A stretch of DNA of 59,081 nucleotides, taken from NCBI GenBank assembly GCA_029289325.1, contig JARFTV010000001.1, positions 64,546 to 123,626 on the forward strand, given 5' to 3'. The stretch's first letter is position 1. Each line of letters opens with the position of its first letter. Shown here in pieces: positions 58,543 through 59,081 of the stretch. Both the position numbers and the translations under genes were made by a program. Below the pieces are notes generated by a model, which was given only the letters and a program-made list of their open reading frames with translations, did not search any database and had not been told where the DNA came from. The DNA comes from Alphaproteobacteria bacterium. Lineage in GTDB: Bacteria; Pseudomonadota; Alphaproteobacteria; Rhodobacterales; Rhodobacteraceae.

Positions 58543-59081
58543 CTAGCGGCGCGACGAGCGCGAGCCACCGCGACGGTCATCGTCGTCGCGGTTCTCCCAC
58601 CCACGGCGGGCGGCTTCGGCATGGCCACGGCTGTCGCCGAACCACCCGCCCTGGCCACGCTCGCGGTCCGAGTCGCCACCCCGACCGCCTCCGCGCGAGG
58701 ACCGGCCATCGTCGTCACTGACGAAACGGCCGTATTCGTCCCGCTCGCGGCCATCAGAGCCACGACCCCGACCGCGGGACGACGAGGACCGACGGTCATC
58801 GTCATCGCTCATGAACCGACCGTATTCATCACGCTCCCGGTCGTCCGAACCACGGCCACGGCCGCGGGACGAGGAGGACCGACGGTCATCGTCATCGCTC
58901 ATGAACCGGCCGTATTCATCGCGCTCCCGGTCGTCCGAGCCACGACCCCGACCGCGCGACGAGGAAGACCGACGGTCGTCGTCATCGCTCATGAACCGGC
59001 CGTATTCATCGCGCTCCCGGTCGTCCGAACCACGACCACGGCCGCGCGACGAGGAAGACCGACGGTCGTCGTCATCGCTCA
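58543..59081 (-). CDS. Asp/Arg/Ser-rich tandem-repeat protein (5' end outside window)
   Basis: At least 178 residues of an open frame that runs off the window edge. Perfect to near-perfect 30-residue repeats of the form M-S-D4-R2-S4-(RG)n...DEYGRF, then a degenerate unit and a terminal block with GWFGDSRGHAEAARRGWENR, a motif seen in stress-induced glycine/arginine-rich proteins. Highly charged, likely disordered. No catalytic domain. Ends in a strong terminator. Its promoter lies outside the window. Confidence 0.75.
   Translation of the reverse strand, partial: SDDDDRRSSSSRGRGRGSDDRERDEYGRFMSDDDDRRSSSSRGRGRGSDDRERDEYGRFMSDDDDRRSSSSRGRGRGSDDRERDEYGRFMSDDDDRRSSSSRGRGRGSDGRERDEYGRFVSDDDGRSSRGGGRGGDSDRERGQGGWFGDSRGHAEAARRGWENRDDDDRRGGSRSSRR
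58723..59081 (-). repeat. 90-bp tandem repeats (four copies seen)
   Basis: Units 58993-(59082), 58903-58992, 58813-58902 and 58723-58812, each 90 bases and in frame (30 codons), nearly identical in DNA as well as protein, so recently duplicated. The array continues past the window edge. Confidence 0.9.

Overview
The window is about 59 kb of high-GC DNA from an alphaproteobacterium of the Rhodobacteraceae (Rhodobacter/Cereibacter type). The evidence is a RegB-SenC-RegA-HvrA redox cluster in its classical order, a short DivL-like PAS protein without a kinase domain, an alphaproteobacterial (CtrA-type, 'Fla2-like') flagellar cluster, EcfG-type stress promoters, and gene order (addB-addA-trxA; tsaE-amgK-murU). 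The exact genus cannot be fixed from sequence reading alone. No rRNA, tRNA, CRISPR array, intact insertion sequence or prophage was seen.

Layout. (1) 1-17.9 kb: flagellar export, rod, ring, motor and rotor genes in four transcription units: fliI (leftward, cut by the window edge); flgB-flgC-fliE-fliQ-flgF-flgG-flgA-flgH-fliL1 (rightward); fliL2-pflI-like-motE-like-motA-716 aa protein-lytic transglycosylase-flhA-fliR-flhB-FliJ-like (leftward); and fliF-fliH-fliN-fliP (rightward). Almost every junction is an ATGA-type overlap. CtrA-like boxes (TTAA-N7-TTAA) lie at fliI/flgB, before motA and between fliL2 and fliF. (2) 18-31 kb: housekeeping genes: ispE, a TPR lipoprotein-type protein, ETF-ubiquinone oxidoreductase, greA, a membrane protein, 1-Cys peroxiredoxin, a zinc-type CobW GTPase with a Zur box and an RBS-sequestering hairpin, an L,D-transpeptidase, pnp, an EamA transporter and trxA. 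(3) 31-39.3 kb: addA/addB recombination nuclease, then murU-amgK cell-wall recycling and tsaE. (4) 39.3-44 kb: divL-like gene with a perfect CtrA box, regB, senC, regA, hvrA. (5) 44-48.7 kb: LysR regulator, small ORF, HD hydrolase, a low-GC family-8 glycosyltransferase, ahcY, DUF2853.

(6) 48.9-59 kb: a stress island. DUF421, two DUF2934 proteins, small membrane and low-complexity proteins, two Ku genes, LigD, an EcfG-type sigma factor, two ferritin-like (DUF892-type) proteins, an SDR and a tandem-repeat protein are packed together. Eleven sites fitting GGAAC-N16/17-(C/G)GTT (one with a mismatch) sit 18-55 bases before start codons on both strands, so this is read as a general-stress-response regulon island with NHEJ double-strand-break repair inside it.

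The two most connected stories are the CtrA/DivL-flagellum link (boxes in the flagellar units plus the best box in front of divL) and the EcfG island, in which the sigma gene lies among its probable targets.
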